A DNA stretch of 64,000 bases from Lytechinus variegatus (lineage: Eukaryota > Echinodermata > Echinoidea > Temnopleuroida > Toxopneustidae). A program made the translations under genes and the position numbers. The notes under the pieces were generated by a model, which was given only the letters and a program-made list of their open reading frames with translations, had not been told where the DNA came from and searched no databases. The DNA lies in assembly GCF_018143015.1 (NCBI RefSeq), contig NC_054756.1:15632902-15696901 (forward strand), read 5' to 3'. This document shows, piece after piece, positions 22,442 through 37,400 of this stretch (the first letter of the stretch is position 1; each line of letters starts with the position of its first letter).

Positions 22442-25400
22442 TCAACCTAGTACTACCCTGAGTACATAGAACCTCTCCATTATTGCATCATCCAGTTCAT
22501 TCTTCGAGACTAGGAACATCTTGAAGTTCTGGACCCTGTTCTGCATGAATTTGTTCTTGTTGTATTCCTCACCATCACTGTCTCTCACAAGGTATAGGTA
22601 TCTGGAAATTAAAAAGAAAAAAGAGAAATGACAGTAACAAGGTCAAATAAGGCAATAAATCCTAGCCTGTATTATCTAGGAGGCTGCAGAAATTGTCTTT
22701 GGTGTTACGCTAGATGTACCCGTAACAGCATGTCTGTGGCAACAGTAAAAGCAGTCGTTCCTGCTTTTGGTTTGCTGAGACCACAAATGGTGGAAACTAT
22801 GATTAAAGAAGGATGTTTAAAAGAAAACACTGCGACCAAATATCGTTGTCGATTATGAGAAAATAATAACTAAAGCAAGGCGAGTAGGTAAAGGTGGTGG
22901 CTGCTCCTAAACAACAAAGATGATAACTGCAGCCTCAGGCTAGATAAGAACATCATCATCATCACCACCACCACCACCACCATCATCATCATCCTCATCA
23001 TTATTATCACTATCATCATCATCATCACCATCATCATCATCACTGCATTACCGTTGGTGAAAGAGATGTTAAAAACTATCATTTTATTTATTTGGCTCTG
23101 GTTATCCTTCCAAAGCACATTGATATTTTGCAAGGAAGTGACAGATTGTCTCATACACTACATCAAACCAGGGTTTCATTTTCCTTTTTGTCAAATTCTT
23201 TAATCTTTGTGCAACAACACCTGGATTGATGATGGCTGGATAAAATGAGATTGAACTGCACATGGAATAAACTACTCACTTTTCATTCTCTAGGATACTC
23301 TTATTGAGGATGTCTTCCAGGAGTCCTGGTTGAACTTCATCAAACCTTGAGACACACGTCTCAAACATGTCCACTTCAAGGAAATCAAGCACAAACGGTT
23401 TGCCATACCTAAGATAGGACACAAAAATGTGAAGAGAAAAATGTCAACATAAAAAATGAGTGCTTAGACAAGAAGAATATACCAATGACAATAGGAGATT
23501 GGATTGAGACTAATTGCTGGAAGGTATTCTAAATTTTGTTCAGTAGTTCAGTCCAAATTATTTCAATATTTTGCTAAACAGTCCAGTCGTGGAAAGAATA
23601 GAACAAAAAATGCATTCATAGTCTAACAGAATGACCACCAATTTCAATTGCGTGCCAGAGTTCTGGGGGAAAACAAATAATTTCTTTCTAGTATGTGGGA
23701 AAATACAAAGGCATTCTTGATGTATAGATCTAATGAAAAAATAAGAGAGAGAATGAAAAGCGAAGAGAGAGGAGGAATGAGGGATAGAAAGAGAGTTATG
23801 GCCAGAGTAAGAAAGGTAGAAATGGAAAATGGAAGGGGCAGGGAGGGAGAGGGGGGAGAAAGAAAATACGGGTAACCCCTTCCCCAATATCAATACGTAA
23901 TAAAAAAAAAATACTCATGACAAGAAAACATCCGCTACAACATACCTTATGGCTCCTAAAACAGCACACCTTATAACCTCTGGCTGCATATGATTTGGGT
24001 TGAGGGCGTTGATGAAGTTAGTGTCCTGATAACGGAGAAACGTTGATGCTCTCCCCGAGTTGTCCAGGAGCATCGGCCAGCGACCATCGGATTTGATCTT
24101 TCCTCCCACATCTCTTAATAACACGTCATTCAGCTCCTTGAAGTTCACCTTCACACCTACCTCCTCTTCACCTGAAAGAAAAGGTATGATTTTGTGATTA
24201 GTAGATATTACAAAGCTCCATCAATTGTGTTCAAAAGAAAAGATTATTTTTTTTACTATTTTCAGTCAAATCTCATTCCCCTCCTTAGGTTGTCTATTTA
24301 TGCTTCACTGAATTTTGTGAGAGGCCTAATGCAATTGTGAATAATCTAACTTTGTACATTTGAAGGTTTAATTCATTGAGGATGGTCTTCTTGAAGCTTG
24401 TCTGATCAAATTTTGACTGGCTCAAGATTAACTGCAGTGCTTTAATAGCTAAAGATCGATTAATTAAAAAAAAATCATCATCATTTGAAGGTAGGTGCAT
24501 TTGATATTGAAGAAAGATCAACAGAATGTTAAGTAATTAGAGATTGGTCAACAGAAGTTACAGAATATTGAGTAATTAATTAAAGATTACGTGATTGAGG
24601 ACAAATTTATAATGTTGTGTGTTTCATATATATTGCATTATGCAATAATTTCTGTATGTTAAAGTTCAATACTTCATTTCTCTTTGTATATAGATGTATA
24701 ATAACTGGAAATCTATGGAAAATGTATTGATGTATGACTGATTTATATGACATACAGTTATGAATATTTTTGTTTATTTATTACTGTATATATTATAAAA
24801 CAAAGTGTTAATGCTAAATGCATGAAGTTTGTTAAGAAACACAAATTCAAATTCAAACTAATGAAAGCCAGAGGCTAACATTTATTATTTATTTTACTTA
24901 TTTATTTTGTTTTATTTATTTGATACTGCAGGGTAGTCCTGTTCAGTTCTTAAAACTGCTTTACAAAGGCACCCTGCAGTTTAAAATACATGTCAAGATA
25001 ACTATAAAACATAACATTGAAAGTGAATTATTAAAAAAATACTGAACTTTGATTCATGTTGTACCAGTATTTGATATTGTTCATAGGAAGAAAACCATAT
25101 TCTTGCAGACACTTTCAGCGACTGAAAACCATCATTTCTAATATCTCCTAGGGAGATTGATAAAACACATGTTAGTTTGTGGGACGAAGTTAAGATGGTG
25201 TTTACGGTCACTTAATATTTCACTTTTTTGAAGCAGTAAATAATGATTTTGGGGCGTGACTTTCTCTGGGCTTCATTTTTATAACATATCACAGACACAG
25301 GTGATAAGAGTGACCTTGCAGCTAAGACTTTCTGTTAAGTCAAATCAACGTTTGGCAATGCAGTTTAGGTGTAACTAAGGTGAATGCAAGGTTGAGAGTA

Positions 25401-28400
25401 CTAACCACTGGCGGCCTTCCTTTGTTCTCTAATCTGAAGTTTGATATTATTGACTTTATTCCTTGCTTCATCAGCTGATAGCTTAGCCATCTCAAGATCA
25501 TGCTCAGCATCATGTACACACTAGGCAATATAAATAAACAAACAAACGAATCAATCAATGAATTAAAATATCAAATAATTAGATAGATTTGGTCGCATTT
25601 CATAAGTTGGGTATGCAAAAAGGGTGGCGTATGAACAATTTTCCACAAGGTGCCATGGATAAATTGTTGCTACATCACAGCATCTTGACCAAATTTATTG
25701 AGTAATATCTCATTTTGAAGCTAGAACTATAGGCTAAATATATTACAATGAATTAGATCAATACAATATCAGGAACAAAAACTATAGCACATTAAGTTTG
25801 AAGTAACAGGGGTGGCGGAGCCGGTGGATGCGGTGAATAATAAAATATTAATTAAACCTAATTAACAACTTTCTATAATGTGTAATATGACTGTTATCCT
25901 CATATTTCTGGGTGTTTTAAATCAGGGAACAACTAAATGTCATAAAAATTTGACAATTTTGAAAATATACAGCAATGGAATACATGTGTATGTCAGCTCT
26001 GATCTGCAACTTAATCAATTAGTAAACCGGAGAGATTTGGTTAATTATCTAACTTATAATCTTAATTTTTAGTACAAATGTTGTGTATCATTGCAACAAA
26101 CATTTCTACCCATGATGTTGTCATTTTGCCAAGCATATAAATACAGTGACAGGTATTTTGGGGGCAAAAAAGTGAAATTAAATACTGGTGATTAATTAGT
26201 ATGATTAATATTCATACAAAAATAAATAATTATTCGATTTTTGGTACAGATTTAATTATTGAAGTTTCAAGATTATAACTACAAAATACTAGGGTGATCC
26301 AATGTTGCATTAACTTTTGACACCATTTTATGTGCAGCAGGTCCAATTTGAGAAAAACACATTTCAAAATTCACACTTACATTGACGTCTATATAATAAT
26401 TAGCTGTTAATTAGTAATTTTAAGGAAAAATAAACTTATTTGAGACTTTAAACTTTTTCATTATTTAGAGAATGGTAATAGCTATAAAATATCAAAAAAT
26501 AAAATTTTTGACCATTTTTACCCTGTTCGCGAAATTGGACCACCTTATGACATGCGACCATTTACAAATGAATGAATACATTAAAAATGTATAAATAAAT
26601 AAACAAATAAATAAACAAAAATGAATAAAGGAATGAATGAATGAATAAAGGAATGAATGAATGAGTGGATGGATGAATGAATGAATAAATAAATAAATAA
26701 ATATACAAATAAGTAATAATTGAGAGTTACAAGAACTACAGCAAACCACAAGAAATATGTACTGTTAAAAAGAACGATGAAGCTCAATTCGAGTAGTCAC
26801 ACTTAGAGCAGAAAACAATTTTGACACTTGACAGAAAGTCAAGGTGAATTTTTATATCACCAGAGTAAAGTTTTGGCATAGTGTGAGTATGAAACATATG
26901 AAATATTGAATATCAGCTGAAAATGTCCAGTACATATAATAATACATGTGACTTCAAACTGTTTGAGCACCAGTTGCTTCCTCTCATATTCACAAAATAC
27001 TTTAAATTGACTGCAAATGTCCATTCCTATTCAACAAGACAATCCAGTGATTTATATCACTGGAGTATGAATCTTCTAGAAATTCTGTAAAATATGCTGG
27101 AGTTATTTTGTGGAACAAAATACCTAAAGAAATAATGCCCAGATGCCCATCTCTTGCCTCTTTCAAAAACAGCTATAAATAAAATTCCTTATTGATGCCT
27201 ATAAATAAGACTGAAAATAAGTTGTAATTGCCTTATCATCCACCCATATACTTAGATGTTTACAGTACATTCTCTCTCTCTCTTATGATTATTATGATTA
27301 TATTATGGTCTCAGGAGCCCAACCTTAGAAAGGCCATTTACCTATGCTGGCTCCCTTATATTCTCATTTATTCTGTTGTTATTCTATTTCGATTTTTTGT
27401 ATCTTTATTTGTATATAGTGTATTCTTTGATTTGTATGTTGTATGTTTTTTAATGAGAATTTGGAAGAAATAAATGAAATAAAATGAACTGCAACATTTG
27501 AATGGTTCAATTTAATAGGTTAGCTATTGTTTTATCTGGGATATATGCTCCTGTCTACATACTTGTAAAGTGATATCAGTCTTGAATCCAGTCTGCATAC
27601 ATTTATCATGTTCGACTATCCTCTTCTCCAGTTCACAGTATGCTCTACTCAACTGCTTCTGCATCGCATCATTGATCTTCTGCGCTTCTGCAAGCTGGTT
27701 CTCAAACCTACACAAAATAAGTTCTAACTTTTTGAAATTTGAACTATTACTGGTATTTACAACATGAATGTATCCATTAGAGTAATAAACTGTAAGAAGG
27801 TAAATTGTCAATTCGTCTACTGCCAACTCGTTCACTCATCACATGGTCTATCTTCATTTAGTACAGGCCATTCCGTCCATCACCATTTCGTCTAACACCC
27901 ATTTGGTCAAATAATCACTTCATCTAAATCACCATTTCTTCTATGACCATTTCGTCTCATAACCAGTCGGTCTTATATCCACTTCCTTTTCTTTCATTTC
28001 GCACTTGAGTCCAATTAGACTAAATGGTACATGGACTAAACGGCCATTGGACCAACTGGTCATTAGACGAAATGGTGGGTGGACGAAATGGCAATTAGAC
28101 CCTGTGGATAGTGAATGATCTGATGGTAGACCAAATGACAGCAGACGAGTTGGTAATTGGACGAATTGGCATTAGATCAACCAAATGAAAATAAACCCCT
28201 AAGAACACTGACACATGACGTTTATATTTAGGATGAAAATGAAGGACATGTATGCTAGGACTAGAGAAATGAATTGATAAACGTGCCTCGTGTTCGAGAA
28301 AATCTAGAGGGCAATATCTGTGTGATTACTGAACAGTGTTGAGCAGTGTTGTAGTCAAGGCTCAAACCTCCAAGGCCAAGGCTAAGGCCAAGGCTTTAAT

Positions 28401-31400
28401 ACCCAAGGCCAAGGCTTCAATAACCAAGGCTGAGGCCAAGGCATGGAAACCAAGGCCAAGGCCAAGGCCTGAAAACCTCAAGGCCAAGGCCAAGGCCAAG
28501 GCATTTCAATTGTACAATATATGGAACAAAAATTAGACAGCAATGCTTAGGCGGCATACATGACACACAGGACCAAATGTATAAAAGGTGTGAGCGAGCA
28601 AAATTTTTGACCCTTGTACATTTAAAACGAAAATAATTTCATGATAGATCATGTAGATTTAGACATAAAATTAAGATAAATATATAGTTACCTTTATACA
28701 TTTGACTATTGTTCTAGGCGATTCACATTGCAATAATTATTATTACCAAGGTGATCTGATCCTGGCATGCCCATTCTCAACATATGTCTTTCTCCTCTAC
28801 CTGGGACAGGGGAGGCAGAATGTATTTTTTTTTTTGGGGGGGGGAGGTCAAAGCCAAAAAGCACTTACAGTATAAGTCAAAATGAGAATTATGGTGCAAA
28901 CAGATATTTTCAAAATGAGATTATCAACTCTGTGAAGAAGTTGTGTGTTTTGTGGAAATTAAGTTCAGCAAAGCTTTTTTAAGTGATTTCTAATTGATAA
29001 GACAGATATTTTGATTTAGGCTTTAATATCCCGCTATAGAAAGCATAGCGAGCAAGTGGTTTTGAAAAAAAAAATCAATTTTGAAGTTGTAAAACTCAAT
29101 TTTGGGTCAATTATGGTGCTAATCACTGTTAAAAGGACATCCTTGCGAGATGTTGTAATAAGATGTAATAAGAAATGAAATTTAAATATTTCGAGCTGTT
29201 TTTGTAATCATGAAAAAGGTGTGCATCTTAATACTAAACAAATTAACGCGAGCACAAAACACAAGCTGAAATTTTTACTGACCAGAAAAGGAAGCTGTTC
29301 TGGACTGCATTTAGTGACTCATAAATAGGATACATAACTCACCAATCAAATAATGCGAGCGCAAAGCGCGAGCTCAAAAATTTGTAATATTCCGACCTAC
29401 AAACTAGACATTCTAAGCATTTTTTTTGGTGTAAATTGAATGCGAACCTTGCTTAACAATAATTTATGCAAGCACAATCCAAAATTTGTTGATTTTGAAA
29501 CCTAAATTTTTCTCTGTATGCCATGCTTGGCCCCTCAAAATTTTTGGCTCATCATGCCATTGATGCCATAGCCCATTTAGAAATGACAAAATTGAAGTTT
29601 GTGTTCAAGTTTACCGAATCTTTTCAGAATATCATTAAGACTTAAAACATTCTTGTTGGTCAAAGAAAATAATACAAGGAAAACATAATGGATTAGAAAT
29701 CAACCTTGTTATCATTCTTTCGAGTAAGCTATTTTTAAAGTATGAAAATTGTTGTCAAAATTGCAGTCAGATCTGTCAGAATTATTCCTGTCATAAAATC
29801 ACTATAATCAGTGGCATACCGTGGGTCACGGCATTGGGGGGCACCAGCAAAAACTTGGAATTGCCTAGTGAGCGCGCAAAGCGCGCCCAGTTGCCAGTTA
29901 TACTGACCTAATAGAGATATTTTTATAAGGACAGTGGCAATAAACGGACATGTATCTCACTAGTCAAATAATAAGCGAGCGCGAAGCGCGAGCTTAAAAT
30001 TTTTGATATTCAAACCTAAAAAGGGACATTACAATCAATCTTTTGTAATCATGATATGTACCTGTCTCGCTAAATAATGCGAGCGCGAAGCGTGAACTGA
30101 AATTTTTGTAAATATTGACCCCAAACAGGAAGATTTTAAGGACTATATTTTAGGAATCTTTTATCTATTAAGATTATACACATCTCACCATAGTCATCTA
30201 ATGGGATTGCCAATAAGCGCTTGCTGATTTTGTTAGAATTACATCTAAACATGCACATAAAGCACTTGTAATCATGATAAACATACCCATCTCACTAATC
30301 AAATCTTGCGAGCGCGAAGCGCGAGCTGAAAATTTAGGAAATTCAGACCTGAAGAGGGGCATTTTAAGGCTTGTTTGTAGGAATTCAAGAAGACCTTACG
30401 TAGTTCACTAACCAAATGATGCCAGCGCGAAGCGCGAGCTGAAAATTTTTTATATTCAGATCAGAAAACAGAAAAGGGGACATTTTAAGGACTCATTCTA
30501 GGAATTGATGGAGAGCAGACATCTTTCACCAATCCACTACTGCGAACGTAAGCACAGACAGGAAATGTTTTATATTAAGAAATTGAAATGGGACAATCAC
30601 TTAAAGTATTCATGAAAAAGAAGCATACTATTGTACATGTAAAATAATAACTCGAAGTGCGAGGAAATATATTTGGTAGTTTGGTGTATATTGACTTGAA
30701 AACGGGAGGTTTTAGTATAACAGGATTATATATCTCGGTAAACAGACAATGGGAGCACCAGGAACAATGAAGACATATGCCCTGAGCAAATTATGTTTCA
30801 TTTATATGAAAAAATGTTTCTTATGTACATGAAATGTAACATAACATAATTAACATGATTAATGTCTTCTTTCCCCACTACATTTCTCTTCCTTTCTCCC
30901 TCTTTTCCTCCTTTTTTTAGTCAGCCGATGGGGGGGGGGGGCACGTGCCCCCATGCCCCCCCTCCTGTAGTTACGCCACTGACTATAATCCTAATCATAA
31001 TTATTATCATTATTATTGATATTGTCATTATCCTTATTAGTCATGATTACATATTAATTTTCATCACTTCTCTTTGTTACATAATTATGTGATGATAATT
31101 GCAATTGATGGCACTGCTAAGTACATTTACTGCTTCTGCTGCTGCTACTGCTGACTGGTAGTATTTAGTGTCATTAGATATACAGAACAATTGAAACATT
31201 TATAATTACTTATATAAAACAAATGAAAGTACAAAATACAAAATGCCTTGAAAAAGCCTTGAAAATGCCTTGAAAATGCCTTGAAATTTCAAGGCTCAAA
31301 ATCCTCAAGGCCGAGGCCAAGGCCCTCTCAAGGCCAAGGCTTAAATGTTCAAGGCCAAGGCTTTGAAAAAATAGGCCTTAAGGCGCCTTAAGGCCAAGGC

Positions 31401-34400
31401 CGAGCATCAAGGCACTACAACACTGGTGTTGAGCATTTTAATCATGGGCAAGTCCAAGAATTCGCGCGTGTTACGTATGGGACATTTCAGAGGCTTTAAT
31501 GACCTGAAAAATAGTGTTAATTGACTTTGATTAGATTAATTACCCTCATGATGGTAGACATCTAGGAGAAGAATAATCATGCAAAAAATGGTGACATTTG
31601 ACCTCGACCTTGGCCTTTTAGAGAGAAAAGATGGGCTGTTACGTATGGGACGCAGAAAAAAGACAACTTTTGAAACATTTTTTTCAAGTTGAGGATTCTC
31701 TGAAATTATTTCATTTGACAACTTGTAACTTAGTGTGATAGAAGTCACAATACTCTAGTATATCTAAAGCAAGTTTCATGTCATAAGCCAAATCCCTCTA
31801 ATTACAGACTCTAATTAAACAAATTAATGACATGTTACGTATGGGACAGTTACGTATGGGACATTTTGTCCCCATAGAGAACGTACACAATTTTCCCCAT
31901 AATTAAAAAAATTGAAATAATTTAAAATATGGAAATAACAAAAGAGTTTCTGTCTTTTAAAATGTTCTATAGATACATATTTGATATGACTGAAGAGGAA
32001 ATTAGCCATTTCAATATTTTTTTTTCTTGTTTTTCATGGTTTCATGAATTTCTTATGTATTTCTATTGTTTTTCATTTTTTCATATTTTTCCATTTTCAC
32101 AATTTTTTTACTTCAATTGTTTTCATTAATCAGTATTCATAACAAATCAGTCTTTAAAAACTAAAGAAAAGGTAAATAATCACTTTTTAGAGCACTCTTG
32201 AAATTTGTTTTTCTCCATTCACTTTGTACACAAATCTCCCCATTGACATTGTGTGTAAATGTCCCATACGTAACATGTTGTCCCATACGTAACAATTTTT
32301 TAATTAACTTTTAATTAAAAAGTAAACTCTATTTTTGAAACTTTTTTGGGTATAGCATTTTCATACTTGATAAATTAGAACTTCCCAGAGAAGCAACAAT
32401 ACAAGTATTGTATTATGAGAAATAACTTAAAAAAACATCCTCAAAATGTTACGTATGGGACATTCCATCCTTGGACAAGACCTAATTTGCATAATTAATT
32501 AGATGACACCGCTTTTTTCCCCCAAAAGTATTAAGATGTTAGGGGGTCCATGTCCCACCTATGACTAAATCTCACAAGTTTTCTTTTTATTTTCTATGAG
32601 TTTTTATAATTGTCCCATACGTAACACCCATTTTACCAATTATGCAAATTAGGTGCCCCAAATTAGCATAAATATGCATATTATCAAATTTTTCTCAATG
32701 AAATTTTAAAATTCAACATTTGGGCTTTCTTACCCCACCAAAGATAACTTCTTAAATTAAAGATGAAATTTTGCCTTCTAGGGTGACCTTTTCTTGGACT
32801 TGCCCTCATATGTAATACAATGATTAAAAAATATGATTGAACTGTTGTTTACAGAAAGAATGGAGGAAAGAAATGTTTGACTTCTACATTCATCAGGTTA
32901 ACATACTTTATGTTAACCTGATGGTAGCAATGCTTAAGTTTGAGGATACATTGCTAAGTGGCAGGGGAGTGTACAATGAAAGGAATTGTCAGAGGCTTTA
33001 TCTGACAAAGTCTATGCATTACGAAAAATTTCCCGTTTGATTCTCGACCGCACTTCGGACTGCAAACTGCGGTCGGATACCCCTTTTTTCGTTTGGAAAA
33101 TCTCAAACAACATTTCCAACCCCGATAAACCCATCTTGGCCAGGTAATCCCCTTGTCTCAATTTCACCACCACGGGCCAGCTAAACGAGCGTTGAGCCAA
33201 GGACGAAATGATAAACAACAGCTGTGCTATTACGTAAGACTTGTCTGCCTGTAGAAGGATCTTCGGAATGAAATTATTGTATTCGATATTAATCACGTTT
33301 TCAACAAGTATATTACATTCAGACATCCAATACTAGTCCATTTTCAATTTCGAACGAAGAAAATCGACCTCGAAATAAGGAAAGTAAGCGGAATAAGAAT
33401 TACGGTATGCTTAGCATGCAAGGACCGCGATGCATCCCATATAGTTTCTGTCCGTCCAGCAAGAAAATATGGGATGCATGCCGTTCACTCACGCAATGAT
33501 ACAGTCTTAACGAAAGAAAGGAAGGAAGGAAGGAAGAGAGAGAGAGAAAGAAAGAAAGAAAGGAAGAAAAAGTTTCTATCAACGCGTGTGGAACTCCATG
33601 CACTCACCAGAACTACACACATTGCAATCCATCGTGTGTGGCCCCCTGCTGTGACCGTTGATGCTGGGGTGTATTATCTTCGGACCAAGGTCAAGAAACA
33701 GGTGTTTCTATACTTAAATTTCATGCTTGAGGGCAATAGGGTTTGTAGTACTGAGATTTGATGATAAGGGAAACTGCCCAAACTGGGGTATACTGCTCTT
33801 CAAAGCAAGATTTTCGTTATGTCTTATTCAACAGTAACCATAGTAACAGTCACACATTTGCATTTCTCAGTCACTCAAGACCAAGCAAAACTGTCAGATA
33901 ATAAATGCTGATTTAACATTCCACATGTGTGTCTTATCTGATACACAGATATTGATCACTTATTCTGCATTCATTTACATTTTCAAACAAAATAAAAACC
34001 AAGCACAACATGCCATTTGCATGATTCAGTGACTTACTTTGCCATCTCAGCATTTTGTCTCTTCATCTCTTCCTCTCTCCTCTTCTCCTTCAGCTTCTCG
34101 ATGTTGCTAAGCAACGACTCCGTCATGGACACATCCCATGATTCCAAGAGATTCTTAACGGGCTCCTGAGAAGCGACCTGTTCGGGTTTGGCGCCATCGT
34201 TGGCATAGATTCGAGGATCGGCTCCATTCTGAAGCAATGTCTGAACAGCTTCCAAGTGACCAGCAAAGGCAGCTCTGTTAAAAAAGAGAGCAATCAAAAC
34301 CATCAGAAATGTTTCATAATTTACATTTCATGCAATCATGACTAATTTATGTTTATATGGGGAAAATACACAAGGGGGAAAATGCATGTTTGCCCTAAAA

Positions 34401-37400
34401 ACATAAACAATGACAAGAGGACATAAAAGCGTAGACTATGCAGATAACATAAAACTGTGCTTAGCGTCCTTTGCAAAGGGCATGCATTAATCACTGCATC
34501 TTTCTCAGTGTACACGCCTTTCGATTCACACAAAATATGCTTTCAGCAACAGTTTTGTAAACCTCTTTTATGAATTCATATAAGATGTAAATTTTGAATT
34601 GATGAATTATGGTGAAATAAACTTGCAAGAGCAAAATATATCTTGTTTTTAACATGAGTAGATCAAAATAGATACCTATAAAGTGGTGTCCTTTCAAATT
34701 GGCCTTTCTGATTGATATCAGCTCCTCTGTCGATCAGCATTTGAATGACCTCTGTAGCGCCACCACTGGCGGCTTCGGAGAGCGGTGTGTTGCCGTTAGC
34801 ATCTTCACAGTTGACCATGGCGAGCTGGTGACGTGCACGGGTAGCCCGTCCAATCTCGTCGGTGGAGACACCATCCGTATTGTCACGGGCATCAACCTTT
34901 ATATTGATTTGAAAATCACATTGGGAACAAAGATCTTATCAAGTACCATAAGATTCTGGAAAATATGTTGTGTCCAGTACTGGTTGTGTCTATGATTAAA
35001 GATTGAGCAAAAACACATAGGCCCTATCCTTGTTTTGTAGAGGAATAATATCTATTTCTTTTGTTCCATGTCAATTAGAAAATTCATTAAAAGCAATAAT
35101 ATTAAAAGAAGAATATAAACATAAATGTCATTACAAGAGCAATATCGATCTTTCCAACATTGATTCAGCAGGCAAAAATTTAAATTTCATTTCTAATGCT
35201 TCTATCAGCATCTTATCCCTAGCAAACGGACTACAAAATTACTGGAGGGGGGGGGGTGTTCAATGACCCATTAATAAATAATCTGGGAATGTTAAATGGT
35301 CTACAGCTTATCAAACAAAATTCTACTTATTCAATCATTTCCCTGGTGACTCATGCAACTTTATCAAAAGAAAGTATAATACTATCAAAAGACTTAAACA
35401 ATAATAATATGCAACAATTATATAGCGCTTAATACAGACGTTTCTAAGCGCTGCATACTATTACCCCGTCTTTAGCGCGGCTACCCTGATAGGGCGCTCG
35501 AACATTCAAAGAATTCCTTTCTACCGGGTGCCTATTTGCTACACCTGGGTGAAGAGTGGCAAATGTAGATAAACGCCTTGTCAAAGGATGTAAGTGTTAC
35601 GGTGGGATTTGAACCCTGGAGCTTGAGATTCAAAGTCAGGAGACTTATCCACTGAACCACAACACCTCTACCTCTTTTAATTAAGGGATGCAAGTTCAGG
35701 ATACCCTACCCTATTTTACCTCTTTCAACACTGTTAGAAGGTCGTCCATGTTACCGTCGAAAGCAGATTCTAACATTGTCTTCTCCCACGTTTTCTCTTG
35801 CTTCTTCCTTTTCCTTCTCTCCATCTCCTTCCTGTGCTCTTCCTCCGCCTTTTCCTGCTCTTTCTTCACAATTGCAAGGAAAGCCTTAAAATGGGAAAGA
35901 CCACATCCTTGAATGATTGGTGTACAACTGGCCAAGCTTTTTTTTTCACAAAAACAACATTAAAAAAAAAGATAACTACTAAATTTTAATCATTTTAAAA
36001 GCTAAACATGTGTAGTCACAATAAGTATTGGTTTCCGTCTGTGTTCATTCATTCATTTTCAATAATTAATTAATTCATTCATTAATTAATTCATCCATCC
36101 ATCCAGTCAGTCAGTCATTCAGTCATTCAATTCATTCATTCATTAAGTCAGTCATTAAATTCATTCATTCATCCATCCATCCATCCATCCATCCATCCAT
36201 TCATTCATTATTCATTCAATTCATTTCAAATCAGTTCAAATCAAAGTGAATTGTATTCATATCATCTGATATGTCTAATTCCAGTTTGTTTTAATACACG
36301 ATATGATTTCATGCTGAATAACTACAGTACTCAGATATAGGGTGGTGTTTTCTAGACCACGTTCTTTACATAGTCTGCAGCCGTATGGGACACATTCCAA
36401 TCTCAACATCATTTATAAGAAACCTTTATAAATCAAATCAAATTAAAATCAATCAAATTGATAAAAATGCACATTGTGGATGACAGAAATTATATTTTTG
36501 AATCAAAGGGTATATTTCCAACACTGTCATGATTAACTTTTTACTTAAAAAAAAAGGAGAAAAGTCACAATATTTAGTATTTTACCTCTTTTTCAAGTTT
36601 CTCCAGCATTTCCTCATAATCTTTCTTCTCCTTCTTCATCTTACTCAGCTTACACTGGGCCAGGAATCGACGTACCCATTTCTGTATCTGAATGGATGCC
36701 AGGTGTTCCTTGCTTGGAGGTTTGGGCTTGGCCGGAGCCTTCTGGGTAGATTTGCCTGCATCTTTGCTGCCTTTTGCTGCAGGGCCAGCTTTCTTGCTTC
36801 CACCTGAAGAAAATTCAATAGTATAGTTCACTGTTTAGGGATTAACTAGCGAAACCCTGTGCTGGCAGGAAGAGCTTAGTTATGAAACCTGTAATCCTGT
36901 ATACCATTTTGTTTTCTTTAATCATAATGTAGCTTGTAAACTAAACATGTCACTAGTGATTATAAGGGAAAGGATTGGGTAACTGACCCCTGATATTTTC
37001 TAACCTTCCTCCCCCCCATTGAAATATGTAAAAAATGAAAATGAAATAAATAAATTTATAGATTGAATAAAAAAACTTCTTTTTCCTTCAATCCTGAAGA
37101 TTCTTGCCGAACTTGGACCCTTGGTCCTTCCTATCTTCGAGATATATCCCTCTTTTCCCTCCTTGGAACAAATTCCAAATGCAATCTATAATAGCATCTT
37201 CTTTGGCTCGCTAAATCAAAAGCACCAATGCCAACTTCTAGCACCAGTATTCTAAGCAAATAGTACCTAGCAGCTCATCAACCTTGTGACAGACATACTG
37301 GGAGAATACCAAGGAGAACATTTGGGTGTGGAAACTGGTTGGACCTTAGGTTATATAAATCAAAAGTCCAGTAGGCAGTTCTTTAAACGTATATACAACA

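Noticed and set aside
22870-23154. Minus-strand ORF rich in Met and Val
   Set aside because: It is the translation of the CAT/CAC microsatellite.
23693-23875. Plus-strand ORF with Arg/Glu-rich peptide
   Set aside because: It comes from a purine-rich stretch in an intron, with no exon features.
34699-34995. Plus-strand ORF of 98 residues
   Set aside because: It is the antisense shadow of the ankyrin exon of the IQANK1-like gene.
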